Shown: in pieces, positions 28,132-38,382 of the stretch | How the letters are laid out: every line of letters begins with the position of its first letter | Numbering within the stretch: the stretch's first letter is position 1 | Source: an uncultured Spirochaetota bacterium | GTDB taxonomy: Bacteria; Spirochaetota; Brachyspiria; Brachyspirales; Brachyspiraceae | Direction of reading: 5' to 3' | Length of the DNA: 52,626 nt | Assembly: GCA_944390575.1 (NCBI GenBank) | Contig: CALXQJ010000018.1 | Span: 1-52,626, forward strand | The notes under the pieces: model-generated | What the model saw: only the letters and a program-made list of their open reading frames with translations | Database searches by the model: none | Told to the model about the DNA's origin: nothing | Translations under genes and position numbers: made by a program

Positions 28132-28968
28132 ATGGGATCATATTACTATCTTATATCAAGTCTTCCTGAGGTAAAACTTTCAGATACTAAATCTAAGTAT
28201 GATATTAATGCTATAATAGATAGTATATCATCTTGTTTAAGTTCTAAGGATTTAAGTTTTTTTAATTACTTTCTTTATCAAAATGATAATAAGAATTTAG
28301 TTGGAAAAATAGCTACTTCTAAAGGTTTATTTAATCCTTATCCACATCATTTAGAGCCATCAATATTTTCTAAAGAAGAGATTGATAAGTATAGTACATT
28401 GTCTAATTTGCCAATTTATATGTCTAAGTTTATAGAGGACAGTAAGGGTATAGAATGGGAAAGTGTTAGACAAATAGAAAATACATTATTAAACTTATAT
28501 TATGAAGAAATGCTAAGCAGTAGTAATTCTTTTATCAGAGAGTATGCTTCATTTATGCGTAATTTAAAAAATGTACTAGCAGCTTTAAATGGTAGAGCTT
28601 TAGGCTATAGTAGTGAAGAGATATCTAAAGAATTAGTAGGTGATTATTCATTAATATCAGCTCTAACAAAATCTACAGCATCTGATTTTGGTGTAGGTAA
28701 AGAGCTACCATATATTAATAGTATTATAGAGTTATTTAATTCATCAGATAAAGCAGATCCATATAATATGGAAAACATAGAATGTTCTTTAGTAAAAGAG
28801 TTTTTAGATAAACAAACATCTATCAAATCTTTTACAATAGATAATGTTTTTGCTTATTATATTAATTTAACTTATGCGATTAGTATTAATGGAAGAAATG
28901 AAGAGGAAGGTAAAAAACATTTAGACACATTGATAACTACTCTAAAAAATGAAGTATTTTCAATGTAA
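28132..28968 (+). CDS. DUF2764 protein of the V-ATPase operon
   Basis: 278 residues, helical and soluble. The MGSYYYLISSLPEV start and the operon place between E and A match the DUF2764 proteins found in V-ATPase operons of spirochaetes, chlamydiae and Bacteroidetes. The place is that of the C (d-like) subunit in archaeal operons, and no other C subunit gene is present, so it may act as the coupling between central stalk and membrane ring. That is inference from position. GAGGAACG precedes the ATG, and subunit A follows after 31 bases. Confidence 0.85.
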   Translation: MGSYYYLISSLPEVKLSDTKSKYDINAIIDSISSCLSSKDLSFFNYFLYQNDNKNLVGKIATSKGLFNPYPHHLEPSIFSKEEIDKYSTLSNLPIYMSKFIEDSKGIEWESVRQIENTLLNLYYEEMLSSSNSFIREYASFMRNLKNVLAALNGRALGYSSEEISKELVGDYSLISALTKSTASDFGVGKELPYINSIIELFNSSDKADPYNMENIECSLVKEFLDKQTSIKSFTIDNVFAYYINLTYAISINGRNEEEGKKHLDTLITTLKNEVFSM

Positions 28969-28999
28969 GAGTTTTTGTATATTTAATTAGGAGACCAAA

Positions 29000-30769
29000 A
29001 TGACTAAAGGTAATGTAACTGCGATTATATCAAACCTAATTTCCATAGAGGTTGACGGTCCTGTTGCTCAAAATGAGATTTGTTATGTATCTTGTAATGA
29101 TGGTGCAGCAAAGCTTATGGCAGAGGTAATTAAAATATCAGGTACTAGTGCTAGTGCTCAGGTATTTGAGTCTACTCGTGGTGTAAAATTAGGTGATGCC
29201 GTAGAGTTTACTGGTTCGATGTTGGAAATTGAATTAGGACCTGGACTTTTAGGTAAAAACTTTGACGGTTTACAAAATGACCTTGATAAATTAGAAGGTG
29301 TATTTTTAGAGAGAGGTAAATATAATAATCTTTCTGAAGAAAATAAAAATAAGTATGATTTCACTCCTATAGTAAAAGTTGGAGATGAGGTTCAGGCTGG
29401 AGATTGGCTTGGTGCTGTAAAAGAAGGTTGGATAGATCATAAGATAATGGTACCTTTTAAGTTTGAAGGTAAGGGTACGGTAGAGAGCATTGCTTCTGCT
29501 GGTTCTTATGGTGTAAAAGATAAAATAGCTACTATTAAGAGTTCTAATGGTGAATTAGTAGAAGTAACTATGATTCAAAGATGGCCAGTAAAATTAACAG
29601 TAAAAGCTTTCAAAGAAAAGCCAAGACCATTTAGACTATTAGAAACAGGTGTTAGAACTATAGATACATTCAACCCAATCACAGAAGGTGGTACAGGATT
29701 TATTCCAGGACCATTCGGAGCAGGTAAAACAGTTCTACAGCACGCCCTTGCTACAAACGCAAATGCTGACTTAATCATAGTAACAGCTTGTGGAGAGAGA
29801 GCAAATGAGGTAGTAGAAATATTCACAGAGTTCCCAGAGCTTATAGACCCAAGAACAGGTAGAAGCTTAATGGAAAGAACTACTATTATTTGTAACACTT
29901 CAAACATGCCAGTAGCAGCACGTGAAGCTTCAGTTTATGTAGGTATGACTATGGCTGAGTATTATAGAGCTATGGGACTTAAAGTATTATTATTAGCAGA
30001 CTCAACATCTCGTTGGGCACAGGCTTTAAGAGAGATGTCAAACAGACTTGAAGAATTACCAGGTCCAGACGCATTCCCAATTGACTTACCAGCTATCATT
30101 TCAAGCTTCTATGCAAGAGCAGGTTTCGTTTACTTAAATAATGGTGAAACAGGTTCTATTACATTTATTGGTACAGTATCTCCTGCTGGTGGTAACTTAA
30201 AAGAGCCAGTAACAGAATCTACTCGTAAGGCTGCAAGATGTTTCTATGCGTTAGCTCAGAAGCGTGCAGATTCTAAGAGATATCCTTCTGTAGAACCACT
30301 TGATTCTTATTCTAAATACTTAGAATATCCAGAATTCATTAATTATGCTAATGAAAATATTGAAAAAGGTTGGGTAGAGAAAATCGTAAAAATTAAGGAC
30401 ATTGTTCGTAGAGGAACAGAAGCTAATGACCAAATTAGTATCCTTGGTGACGACGCAGTACCACTTGAGTATCATCAGAGATATTGGAAAGCTGAATTAG
30501 TAGACTTTGTTATTCTACAACAAGATGCTTTTGATAAGGTAGATAAAAACTGCCCTATAGAAAGACAAAGAGAATTAGTAAATCAAGTAATTAAGATTTT
30601 AGATTCAGATTATAAGTTTGAAGACTATACAGAGGTAGGTACTTACTTTAAGAGACTTATTAACTCTTTCAAACAGATGAACTATTCTGTATATCAGTCT
30701 GAAGAACATAAAAAATATACAGCTGAGATGGAATCAATATTTGCTGAAAGGAGTATAACTCATGCCTAA
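29000..30769 (+). CDS. atpA: V-type ATP synthase subunit A (catalytic)
   Basis: 589 residues, usual length. It is the catalytic subunit of the hexameric head. The Walker A loop GPFGAGKT is at 237-244 (K243), followed by the catalytic GERANEV region, Walker B LLLADSTSRWA and the P-loop partner SPAGGN. The roughly 90-residue non-homologous bulge special to V/A-type A subunits lies between about 110 and 200. AGGAG precedes the ATG. Its last eight bases overlap subunit B, so the two are translationally coupled, giving the equal amounts the A3B3 head needs. Confidence 0.97.
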   Translation: MTKGNVTAIISNLISIEVDGPVAQNEICYVSCNDGAAKLMAEVIKISGTSASAQVFESTRGVKLGDAVEFTGSMLEIELGPGLLGKNFDGLQNDLDKLEGVFLERGKYNNLSEENKNKYDFTPIVKVGDEVQAGDWLGAVKEGWIDHKIMVPFKFEGKGTVESIASAGSYGVKDKIATIKSSNGELVEVTMIQRWPVKLTVKAFKEKPRPFRLLETGVRTIDTFNPITEGGTGFIPGPFGAGKTVLQHALATNANADLIIVTACGERANEVVEIFTEFPELIDPRTGRSLMERTTIICNTSNMPVAAREASVYVGMTMAEYYRAMGLKVLLLADSTSRWAQALREMSNRLEELPGPDAFPIDLPAIISSFYARAGFVYLNNGETGSITFIGTVSPAGGNLKEPVTESTRKAARCFYALAQKRADSKRYPSVEPLDSYSKYLEYPEFINYANENIEKGWVEKIVKIKDIVRRGTEANDQISILGDDAVPLEYHQRYWKAELVDFVILQQDAFDKVDKNCPIERQRELVNQVIKILDSDYKFEDYTEVGTYFKRLINSFKQMNYSVYQSEEHKKYTAEMESIFAERSITHA

Positions 30770-32087
30770 AGCATTTCAAAAAGTATATACAAAATTAGTA
30801 CAAATTACTAAAGCTACTGTATCTTTAAGAGCAGAGAATGTTGGTAATGAAGAGATGGCACTTGTAAATGGTCGCCCTGCTCAGGTAGTAAAAATGATAG
30901 GAGATGTTGTAACACTTCAGGTTTTCCAAGGTACTGAAGGTATTCCTACTAATGCTGAAGTTGTATTCTTAGGACGTCCTCCAAGATTAAAAGTTTCTGA
31001 GCTATTAGCTGGAAGATTCTTTAATGCTTATGGTGATCCTATAGATGGTGGTGCTGAGATAGAGGGTAAGGAAGTAGAAATTGGTGGTCCTTCTGTAAAC
31101 CCTGTAAGAAGAAAACAGCCTTCAGAGCTTATTGCTACTGGTATTGCTGGTATTGACCTTAACAATACTCTTGTAACAGGTCAGAAAATTCCTTTCTTTG
31201 CAGACCCAGATCAGCCATATAACGCTACTTTAGCACAAGTTGCTTTAAGAGCAGAAGCTGATAAAATCATCTTAGGTGGTATGGGACTTTCAAATGATGA
31301 CTATTTATCATTTAAAAATACATTCACAGAAGCAGGTGCTTTAGATAAGATTATATGTTTTATTAATACTACAGATGATCCTCCAGTAGAGAGATTATTA
31401 GTTCCTGATATGGCTTGTACTGCTGCTGAGTATTTTGCTGTTGAGAAAAAAGAGAAAGTTCTTGTATTATTAACAGACATGACTCTTTATGCAGATGCTT
31501 TAGCTATAGTATCAAACAAAATGGATCAGATCCCTTCTAAAGACTCTATGCCAGGTTCATTATATTCTGACTTAGCGAAGATTTATGAAAAGGCAGCTCA
31601 GTTTCCTGATGGTGGTTCTATTACTATTATTGCGGTAACTACTCTTAACGAAGGTGATATTACTCACGCTGTACCTGATAACACTGGTTATATTACAGAA
31701 GGTCAGTTATACTTAAGACGTGACTCTGATATTGGTAAGGTTATTATTGACCCATTTAGAAGTTTATCTCGTCTTAAACAGCTTGTTATTGGTAAGAAAA
31801 CAAGAGAAGATCACCCTGCTGTTATGAACACTTTAGTTCGTCTTTATTCAGATGCTGCTAATGCTAAAATGAAAAAAGAAAACGGTTTCGATCTTACTGA
31901 GTATGATGAAAGAACTTTAAAATTCTCTTCTGAATATTCTGAGAAATTACTTGCTATTGACATTAACATCAAGATTGAAGAAATGCTTGAAACTGGTTGG
32001 GAGCTTATGGGTAAATACTTTACTCCTGCTGAGGTTGGTGTTAAAGAAGATTTAGTTAATAAGTATGGTAAGTGGGCTAATAAATAA
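30762..32087 (+). CDS. atpB: V-type ATP synthase subunit B
   Basis: 441 residues. It alternates with A in the head and carries a non-catalytic nucleotide site without a Walker A loop (the region reads GQKIPFFADPDQPYNA). The B-subunit hallmarks NPVRRKQPSELIATGIAGID, IPSKDSMPGSLYSDL and LRRDSDIGKVIIDPF are present. It starts inside the end of subunit A, with AAGGAG just ahead of the ATG. Subunit D follows after 20 bases. Confidence 0.96.
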   Translation: MPKAFQKVYTKLVQITKATVSLRAENVGNEEMALVNGRPAQVVKMIGDVVTLQVFQGTEGIPTNAEVVFLGRPPRLKVSELLAGRFFNAYGDPIDGGAEIEGKEVEIGGPSVNPVRRKQPSELIATGIAGIDLNNTLVTGQKIPFFADPDQPYNATLAQVALRAEADKIILGGMGLSNDDYLSFKNTFTEAGALDKIICFINTTDDPPVERLLVPDMACTAAEYFAVEKKEKVLVLLTDMTLYADALAIVSNKMDQIPSKDSMPGSLYSDLAKIYEKAAQFPDGGSITIIAVTTLNEGDITHAVPDNTGYITEGQLYLRRDSDIGKVIIDPFRSLSRLKQLVIGKKTREDHPAVMNTLVRLYSDAANAKMKKENGFDLTEYDERTLKFSSEYSEKLLAIDINIKIEEMLETGWELMGKYFTPAEVGVKEDLVNKYGKWANK

Positions 32088-32107
32088 TATAAAAGTAGGT
32101 AAAAAAT

Positions 32108-32707
32108 ATGGCTTTAAAGTTTCAATACAATAAAACGGCTTTACAAAACCTAAGACGCCAACTTGCTATTCGTGAAAAAGCACTTCCTACTTTAAAAAGT
32201 AAAGAGGCTGCTTTACGTCTTGAGGTGCGTAAAATTACCGCTGAGATTGAATTACTTAAAGAAGAATATGATAAATTAGTAAAGCAAAATCAGAATTTTA
32301 ATGGTTTTTGGACTGAGTTCCCTAATATTGTTAAAATTAAAAAGATTAACTCTACTTTGAAAAACATTGCAGGTGTTAAAGTTCAGATATTGTCTGATAT
32401 TGATTTTGCTATTGAGAATATTAGTCTTTTTAATATGCCTTCTTGGATTAGACTTGCTATTAGTATGTTTGAGCGTCTTATGACTATTCAAGTAAAAATT
32501 GAAATGACAGAAGAAAGACTCAATGCTTTAGCTTATGCTCGTAAAAAAACTACTCAGAAAGTAAATCTTTATGAGAAAGTGCAAATACCTGAGTATAAGG
32601 CTGCTACGCTAAAAATTAAAAGGTATATGGAAGATGAAGAAAATTTAAGTAAATCTTCTCAAAAGATAGTAAAAGAAAGAAACAGAGTTAAGGAGGCGTC
32701 TTTATGA
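32108..32707 (+). CDS. atpD: V-type ATP synthase subunit D
   Basis: 199 residues forming the rotating central shaft. The two ends are long coiled coils (about 1-75 and 125-199) with a short middle (NISLFNMPSWIRLAISMFE), the layout of D subunits. The start KFQYNKTALQNLRRQLAIREKA... is typical of the family. The last four bases ATGA are shared with the start of subunit I, a stop-start overlap. No separate F subunit gene is seen next to it. Confidence 0.93.
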   Translation: MALKFQYNKTALQNLRRQLAIREKALPTLKSKEAALRLEVRKITAEIELLKEEYDKLVKQNQNFNGFWTEFPNIVKIKKINSTLKNIAGVKVQILSDIDFAIENISLFNMPSWIRLAISMFERLMTIQVKIEMTEERLNALAYARKKTTQKVNLYEKVQIPEYKAATLKIKRYMEDEENLSKSSQKIVKERNRVKEASL

Positions 32708-34569
32708 TTAGAAAAATGAAGAAACTTTCTCTCTTTGTCTTTCATGAGGATAGAGAAAAAACTTTAAGTGACTTAGCTTCTCTTGGAGTTGTACATATTG
32801 AAATAGCTGATAATGTTCAGAGTGAGAGTATTGATAGTATTTCTGCTCAGAGAAATGATGCTATTAAAGCTAAAAGTATTATTAATAATATGATAGCTGA
32901 TTATAAAAAAGCTAAAAAAGATGTATCAAATCTTAAGGCTAATACTACAAAAGATACAGCTGATATTATTGATGATGTATTATCTCTTTCTCAACATAAT
33001 GATAAGCTAAAAGCTGAAAGAGAGAATCTTAAAAAAGATTTAGCTATTTTAGAGCCTTTTGGTAGATTTAGTTTTGATACTATTAAACTTGTAGAAGAAA
33101 ATACTGATTATAATATTGCTTTTTATAATGCTGGTATTAAAGAATATAATGATTTTGATTTTGCAAGTTTGAATGATATATTTACTGCTTCTATTAAAGA
33201 AGAGGCTGGTAAATTATATTTTGTAGCTTTCAAAAAGAAAAATACTGATGAGAGCTTAGCTTTTGATGTTATTCATATGCCAAGTAAGAGCTATGATCAA
33301 ATATCTAAAGAGATAGAAGCTATTACTTCTGAGATAGATAAAAATGAAGCTGATATTATTAAATATCAAGTTGCACTTGATTCTATTGATAAAGAAATAG
33401 AAAAATTAAATACTTCTAATCACTTTGAGTATGCTAAGGAAAGCTTTATTGCTTCTGAGGTAACAGAAGGTAGAATATTATATGTAGAAGCTTTTGTTCC
33501 TGCTGATAGAGAAGCTGATACTGTGAGCTTTTTAGATTCTAATAATATAGCATATATATTAGAAGAACCTAAAAGAGGTGAAGCAGTACCAGTTGAACTT
33601 AAAAATAATACTTATTCAAGTGCTTATGAGCTTATTACAAAATTATTCCAATTACCAAATTATTTTGAGATAGATCTTACACCTATGATTGCTGTATTCT
33701 ATCCTTTATTCTTTGCATACTGTTTTGGTGATGCTGGTTATGGAGTAGTTTTGACTATAATATCACTTATAGGTCTTTTTACTGTGCTAAAAGGAAAGGC
33801 AAGAGGTGTTGGAATACTTGCTTTAACTCTTGGTGTTTGTACTACTATAATGGGTATTATAAATGGTGGTAGCGTATTTGGAGTTAGTGTATTACAAAAT
33901 ACAGATATTCCTTTATTTGCTACTTTAAGTAAGTATATTATTATTACAGATACTAAGAAAGATTGGTTCTTAACTCCATTTAATACAGCACTTCTAATAG
34001 GTGTATTACATATTTGTTTTGCACTTGTTGTTGGTGTTATTGATAGAATTAAGACTAGTGGTATTGGTGATATATTTGCTGCTATTGGTAAATTATTATT
34101 TATCCCTGGACTTGTTTTATGGTTCTTGGGCGATATGCAGAAAATGGAAGCTATTATGCCATTAAAAGGTATTTATTATGCTTTAATAGCTGTAGGTTTA
34201 GTATTCTTAGTTATTCTTTCTAATGTTGGAAAGAAGCCTGATGTATTAAACTCTATACTTGGTGTTTATTTTGCAGCTACTGGTATAATGGGAGATACTC
34301 TTTCTTATATACGTTTGTTTGCATTAGGTGCTTCAGGTTCGATACTTGCACTTGTTATCAATCAGATAGGTTTAAGCTTTAAGGCTATACCTGGTGTGGG
34401 TGTTGTTATTATGGTTTGTTTCTTGGTATTTGGTCATATTGCGATTTTTGCCTTGAACATACTTGGTGCTTTGGTGCATCCTTTAAGACTTACTTTTGTA
34501 GAATTCTATAATAATGTTGGTTTTGAAGGTGGTGGTAAAGAGTATAAACCTCTTAAAAAGACAGCTTAA
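32704..34569 (+). CDS. atpI: V-type ATP synthase subunit I (a-subunit, ion channel stator)
   Basis: 621 residues. The soluble N-terminal half (about 1-330) has two coiled-coil arms. The C-terminal half has seven or eight membrane helices starting with TPMIAVFYPLFFAYCFGDAGYG, the standard marker of the family. The conserved arginine of the ion path is in GDTLSYIRLFALGASG near residue 540. It forms the half-channels against the K ring. Start ATGA overlaps the stop of subunit D. The next gene, K, lies 71 bases on, after a small AT-rich gap with its own AAGGAG. Confidence 0.95.
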   Translation: MIRKMKKLSLFVFHEDREKTLSDLASLGVVHIEIADNVQSESIDSISAQRNDAIKAKSIINNMIADYKKAKKDVSNLKANTTKDTADIIDDVLSLSQHNDKLKAERENLKKDLAILEPFGRFSFDTIKLVEENTDYNIAFYNAGIKEYNDFDFASLNDIFTASIKEEAGKLYFVAFKKKNTDESLAFDVIHMPSKSYDQISKEIEAITSEIDKNEADIIKYQVALDSIDKEIEKLNTSNHFEYAKESFIASEVTEGRILYVEAFVPADREADTVSFLDSNNIAYILEEPKRGEAVPVELKNNTYSSAYELITKLFQLPNYFEIDLTPMIAVFYPLFFAYCFGDAGYGVVLTIISLIGLFTVLKGKARGVGILALTLGVCTTIMGIINGGSVFGVSVLQNTDIPLFATLSKYIIITDTKKDWFLTPFNTALLIGVLHICFALVVGVIDRIKTSGIGDIFAAIGKLLFIPGLVLWFLGDMQKMEAIMPLKGIYYALIAVGLVFLVILSNVGKKPDVLNSILGVYFAATGIMGDTLSYIRLFALGASGSILALVINQIGLSFKAIPGVGVVIMVCFLVFGHIAIFALNILGALVHPLRLTFVEFYNNVGFEGGGKEYKPLKKTA

Positions 34570-34628
34570 TTAATTTTAAGTATAAATTATTTTAATAATA
34601 AAAAGAAAATTAATAATCTATTTAATAA

Positions 34629-35105
<477 letters not shown>

Positions 35106-35129
35106 GTAAAATAAAAAAAATAGTATAAT

Positions 35130-35178
35130 AAAATCTATAGTTGTATAATTTGTATAAATATACTTCTATAGATTTTTT
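35130..35178 (+). terminator. Terminator of the V-ATPase operon
   Basis: AAAATCTATAG at 35130-35140 pairs with CTATAGATTTT at 35166-35176 across a 25-base loop, which contains a smaller GTATA/TATAC pair. A long T-rich run follows from 35173 to 35187. Confidence 0.8.
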
Positions 35179-35245
35179 ATTTTTTTATCTTAAAAATAAA
35201 AAATATTTATATAATTTTATTTTTCATAAAATATTTTTTTACATA

Positions 35246-35274
35246 TTGCATATTTTTCATAATTTATGTATAAT
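35246..35274 (+). promoter_or_regulatory. Promoter of the envelope protein cluster
   Basis: TTGCAT at 35246-35251, a 17-base spacer, TATAAT at 35269-35274, and the first ATG 24 bases later behind AGGAGG. It lies between the V-ATPase terminator and the first lipoprotein gene, where a new transcript must begin. Confidence 0.75.
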
Positions 35275-35297
35275 AAAGGTTCCTTTAGGAGGTTATT

Positions 35298-35843
35298 ATG
35301 AGAAAAATCTCTTTATATATTATATCTGCTATTATAATCATATTTTCTATTTTATCTTGTACTAAAGATTTTGGAGTGCAAGTGACTCAGCCTAGTAGTG
35401 ATTTCTTTTTAAGTAAAATGCAAAGTGGAAATTGGAGTGGTGCTTCTGTTAATGGTAATACATTAACTATTACAGTAGGAAATGGACTTAATGGAAATTA
35501 TACTTTTGATAGCCCTGTATTAGGTGTTGGAGGAATTTATAAGGGAGAGAATGGAGATATTATTCTTGCTGTTCCTGGTCCTGATGGTTTAGTTGTATCT
35601 AAGACAGACGAAAAAGGGAAAGAAGCTTTAGATGCTATTCTTGAAGTTGTTGGTGAAGAAGGTGGTGAGAAAGTTATTTCTAATCTTGTTGGACAAGTTT
35701 CTAGTAGTGGTGGAAATATAGATTTGAGTAATCCTGATAAAATATTAGCTGGTACAGATTTACCTCCAGATAAACGTGCGGAAGTCGAGGCTATTTTACA
35801 AAACTCTAATGGTAGTTTCAAAGGCGGGCAGACTATTAAGTAA
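35298..35843 (+). CDS. Gly-rich lipoprotein
   Basis: 181 residues. A signal peptide ends in a lipobox (FSILSC) with acylated C21. The mature part is rich in Gly, Asn and Ser, with strand-like repeats in the first half (NGNTLTITVGNGLNGNYTF) and an acidic helical second half. I recognise no family. AGGAGG lies seven bases before the ATG, a strong site. It heads a run of seven same-strand envelope genes, and the next starts two bases after its stop. The lgt gene needed for its acylation ends the run. Confidence 0.8.
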   Translation: MRKISLYIISAIIIIFSILSCTKDFGVQVTQPSSDFFLSKMQSGNWSGASVNGNTLTITVGNGLNGNYTFDSPVLGVGGIYKGENGDIILAVPGPDGLVVSKTDEKGKEALDAILEVVGEEGGEKVISNLVGQVSSSGGNIDLSNPDKILAGTDLPPDKRAEVEAILQNSNGSFKGGQTIK

Positions 35844-35845
35844 TT

Positions 35846-36751
35846 ATGAAAGCTAAAAATATAATATTAACTTCTATATTATTTGTATTTATTAATATAT
35901 CATTATTATATACTCAATCATCAAATAGTAATGATTCTTGGATTACTGGTAGACAGATGGTTAGCGTAAACCTTAATCCTGGTTATGCTATTTGGGGTGG
36001 AATGTTATTAAATACCGTTGTTAATAATGGTGTAGATATTAGTAAACTTGTAGGTGTAAACTTTGGTGAAGTAGCTAATTATTTTAATTATATGAATGCT
36101 AAAACTACTTCTTGGTATATACCTTCTGTTTCATACTCCTTATTTGTTCATGATAGAATTGCTGTAGAAGCAGGTCTTGGTTTCTATTCTAGTACATTTG
36201 ATTTAGTTATTTCAAAAGAAAATACTATTAAACTTTTGGAGTCTATGAGTAGTGTTCCTGCTGGTGCTGAATCTTTAATAGGAATAGATACAACTTTTAA
36301 ATCTTCATTTTATTATTTGCCACTTACTTTTGGAGTTAAATTTTATACAGAAGATAGAAAATTTTATAATATTTTTAAGTTTGGACTTGATTCAGTTTTT
36401 TATACTATAGATACACTAAATGGTGTTACAGGTGTTAAAACTTCTCATACTATATATGATGGTGCTGTTTATGTTTCTTATGAGTTCGGATGGAGTATAG
36501 AGTTGTTTCCTACAAGAAATTGGGATGTAAAACCAACTATTGATATTTCTTTATTAGAAATAGGATATTACTTTAGACCTTGGCATCAAACAGCTTATAA
36601 TGCTATATACGATAACTTAGGTCTATTAACTTCAGGGCTTTTAGATAATTTACCTATTCCTTCTTGGGATAAATTACCTGAGTTTGTTAGAACTTATTCT
36701 AGAATAAGATTTGCATTATTCCCAAGAATAGGGTTTAGTTTGAGATTTTAA
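35846..36751 (+). CDS. Outer-membrane beta-barrel-like protein
   Basis: 301 residues with a signal peptide (about 1-24, ending LLYTQS). The mature part shows alternating aromatic/polar strands and ends in FPRIGFSLRF, a C-terminal aromatic residue as in barrels inserted by BamA. The segment NWDVKPTIDISLLEIGYYF is shared with the next gene (NWPVAPFIDISLLDIGYSF), so the two are paralogs. Only two bases separate it from the lipoprotein gene, with coupling likely. The function of the barrel is unknown. Confidence 0.75.
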   Translation: MKAKNIILTSILFVFINISLLYTQSSNSNDSWITGRQMVSVNLNPGYAIWGGMLLNTVVNNGVDISKLVGVNFGEVANYFNYMNAKTTSWYIPSVSYSLFVHDRIAVEAGLGFYSSTFDLVISKENTIKLLESMSSVPAGAESLIGIDTTFKSSFYYLPLTFGVKFYTEDRKFYNIFKFGLDSVFYTIDTLNGVTGVKTSHTIYDGAVYVSYEFGWSIELFPTRNWDVKPTIDISLLEIGYYFRPWHQTAYNAIYDNLGLLTSGLLDNLPIPSWDKLPEFVRTYSRIRFALFPRIGFSLRF

Positions 36752-36769
36752 GTAGGGTTTATAGATTTT

Positions 36770-37459
36770 ATGAGAAATAAATTAATTATCTTAATAATAA
36801 TGATTAGTTCATTATGTTTATATACGCAAGATTATCCAAAACACTCTACAGGTATAGATTTTGGTACTACTTTATTTTCTACTGTTACATTACCTTTAAT
36901 AAGTGATACTGTATTTAAACCTAAAGAAGGAGCAGCAGGAAAAGTATTAGATGGAAAATATGGTATTCGATTAACATATAATTATGCTTATTTACCAACT
37001 CAAGCTTTGGATCTTTCTATAGGTGTTTATGGTTTTGATACTCATTATGGTGATAATGAACCTGTAAAAAATGATATTGGAGAAATTATTGCTTCTGGTA
37101 TATCTAAAGAAATGCATAATGGTTCTATATTTGCAATTCCTGCTTCTATTGGTGTGAGATTTTATTTTAATAAAGAAAATAAACCTAATGGTTTCTTTCT
37201 GCTCCCAAAGCTTGGATTTACTGCTATGATTATAAATGCTAAAAATTTAGATGAAAATAATAATGCTTCGTATAAAACTACATCAGTTACCGATTTTTAC
37301 ATAGCAGGAGAACTTGGTTGGAAAATAGACTTATTTCATGAGAATAATTGGCCTGTTGCACCTTTTATAGATATTTCTTTACTTGATATAGGGTATTCAT
37401 TTACTCACTTTATAAGGTTTGTTCCCTTACCAAGAATTGCTGTTGGACTTTATTTTTAA
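36770..37459 (+). CDS. Outer-membrane beta-barrel-like protein, paralog of the preceding gene
   Basis: 229 residues with a signal peptide (about 1-19, ending LYTQD). Shorter than its neighbour but with the same C-terminal block: ELGWKIDLFHENNWPV, then FIDISLLDIGY and PRIAVGLYF at the end. It lacks part of the middle strands of the longer paralog. It starts 18 bases after the previous stop and is followed after 21 bases by the next barrel gene, all on one strand. Confidence 0.75.
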   Translation: MRNKLIILIIMISSLCLYTQDYPKHSTGIDFGTTLFSTVTLPLISDTVFKPKEGAAGKVLDGKYGIRLTYNYAYLPTQALDLSIGVYGFDTHYGDNEPVKNDIGEIIASGISKEMHNGSIFAIPASIGVRFYFNKENKPNGFFLLPKLGFTAMIINAKNLDENNNASYKTTSVTDFYIAGELGWKIDLFHENNWPVAPFIDISLLDIGYSFTHFIRFVPLPRIAVGLYF

Positions 37460-37480
37460 TATTATTAAGGTTTATGTTTT

Positions 37481-38164
37481 ATGAAGAGATGCTTTTTTAT
37501 TATATCATTAATTATTGCTGTTAGTTTTAATACTTTATTTTCTTTTGATAATGGACTATATTTAGCTCCTAAATTTATTTTTAATATGGATGATACTCGT
37601 AAGAAAAATGATAAAAATGAGAATATTATAAATAAATATATAGGTGGTGGTCTTTCTTTTGGATATGATTTTTATAAATCTCCATTATTAGTACCTGTGA
37701 GATTGGATCTTGAGTATGTATATAGAGAGGGTATGGCTGGAAACTACTATACAGATTCTTCTTTGGTTAGAATTAATACGCATACTCTTTTGGCTTCTGT
37801 GTATTATAGTTTTCATATTTTCTATATTGATAAAAATAATTTATCTACTTTAACTGCTGATGATATTTATACTATGAGACCTGTTACTTCTTTCTATCTT
37901 GGACTACTTCTTGGTGGAAAGTTTAATGATCATGTTTCTGATAGATGGTATGAAGATGGAGGTAATATTTCTGTTACAAAAGTTGAGACTAAACCTACTT
38001 TTTCTATAGGGCTTGGTACTGGATTTGATTTTCAATTATCTAGTTATCTTAATTTAGATATAGGATATAGGCTTTTATATGGTCTTGATAATGTATTATC
38101 TCATGAAATAGCTGTTGCCTTTAGAGTAAAATTTCCAAAGTTATGGGATCAAGAGAATCTATGA
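37481..38164 (+). CDS. Outer-membrane beta-barrel-like protein, second paralog pair
   Basis: 227 residues with a signal peptide (about 1-21, ending LFSFDN). Block GGGLSFGYDFYKSPLLVPVR is matched by GAGFALGYDFFRVTRLVPLR in the gene at 38375, and both share DIGYR near the end, so they are paralogs. The arrangement of strands (about eight) suggests a small barrel of the OmpW/OmpA-like size. The ATG of the next gene overlaps its stop (ATGA), a translational coupling. Confidence 0.75.
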   Translation: MKRCFFIISLIIAVSFNTLFSFDNGLYLAPKFIFNMDDTRKKNDKNENIINKYIGGGLSFGYDFYKSPLLVPVRLDLEYVYREGMAGNYYTDSSLVRINTHTLLASVYYSFHIFYIDKNNLSTLTADDIYTMRPVTSFYLGLLLGGKFNDHVSDRWYEDGGNISVTKVETKPTFSIGLGTGFDFQLSSYLNLDIGYRLLYGLDNVLSHEIAVAFRVKFPKLWDQENL

Positions 38165-38382
38165 ATAAGTTATTGATATTACTATTTACTATTTTTGTAC
38201 TATTTCTTATATCGTGTAAAACTACAACTATAGTGGTTGTTCCTATTCCAAATGTGAATATTCCTATATATCCACCACAGGAAGTTAGTAGTAATAAAAT
38301 GAGTTATAATACTAATTATCATAATTATTTTGCTTATTCTCATTTTATAGAAATAAGTAATGGGAGGAAGAATTATGAATAA
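38161..38382 (+). CDS. Small lipoprotein
   Basis: 73 residues. The signal peptide ends in a lipobox (LFLISC) with C19. The mature part is only 55 residues: TTTIVVVPIPNVNIPIYPP, then an Asn/Tyr-rich stretch. Its start overlaps the stop of the barrel gene before it, and its stop overlaps the start of the barrel gene after it by eight bases. It may therefore be made in fixed ratio with them and could be a lipoprotein partner of the barrels. No family recognised. Confidence 0.75.
   Translation: MNKLLILLFTIFVLFLISCKTTTIVVVPIPNVNIPIYPPQEVSSNKMSYNTNYHNYFAYSHFIEISNGRKNYE

Noticed and set aside
29158-29907. Minus-strand open frames inside the V-ATPase A gene
   Set aside because: They are shadows of a highly conserved coding sequence, with no start signal.
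35141-35365. Short plus-strand frame across the V-ATPase terminator and the next promoter
   Set aside because: It covers a hairpin terminator and a promoter and is made of AT-rich low-complexity codons.
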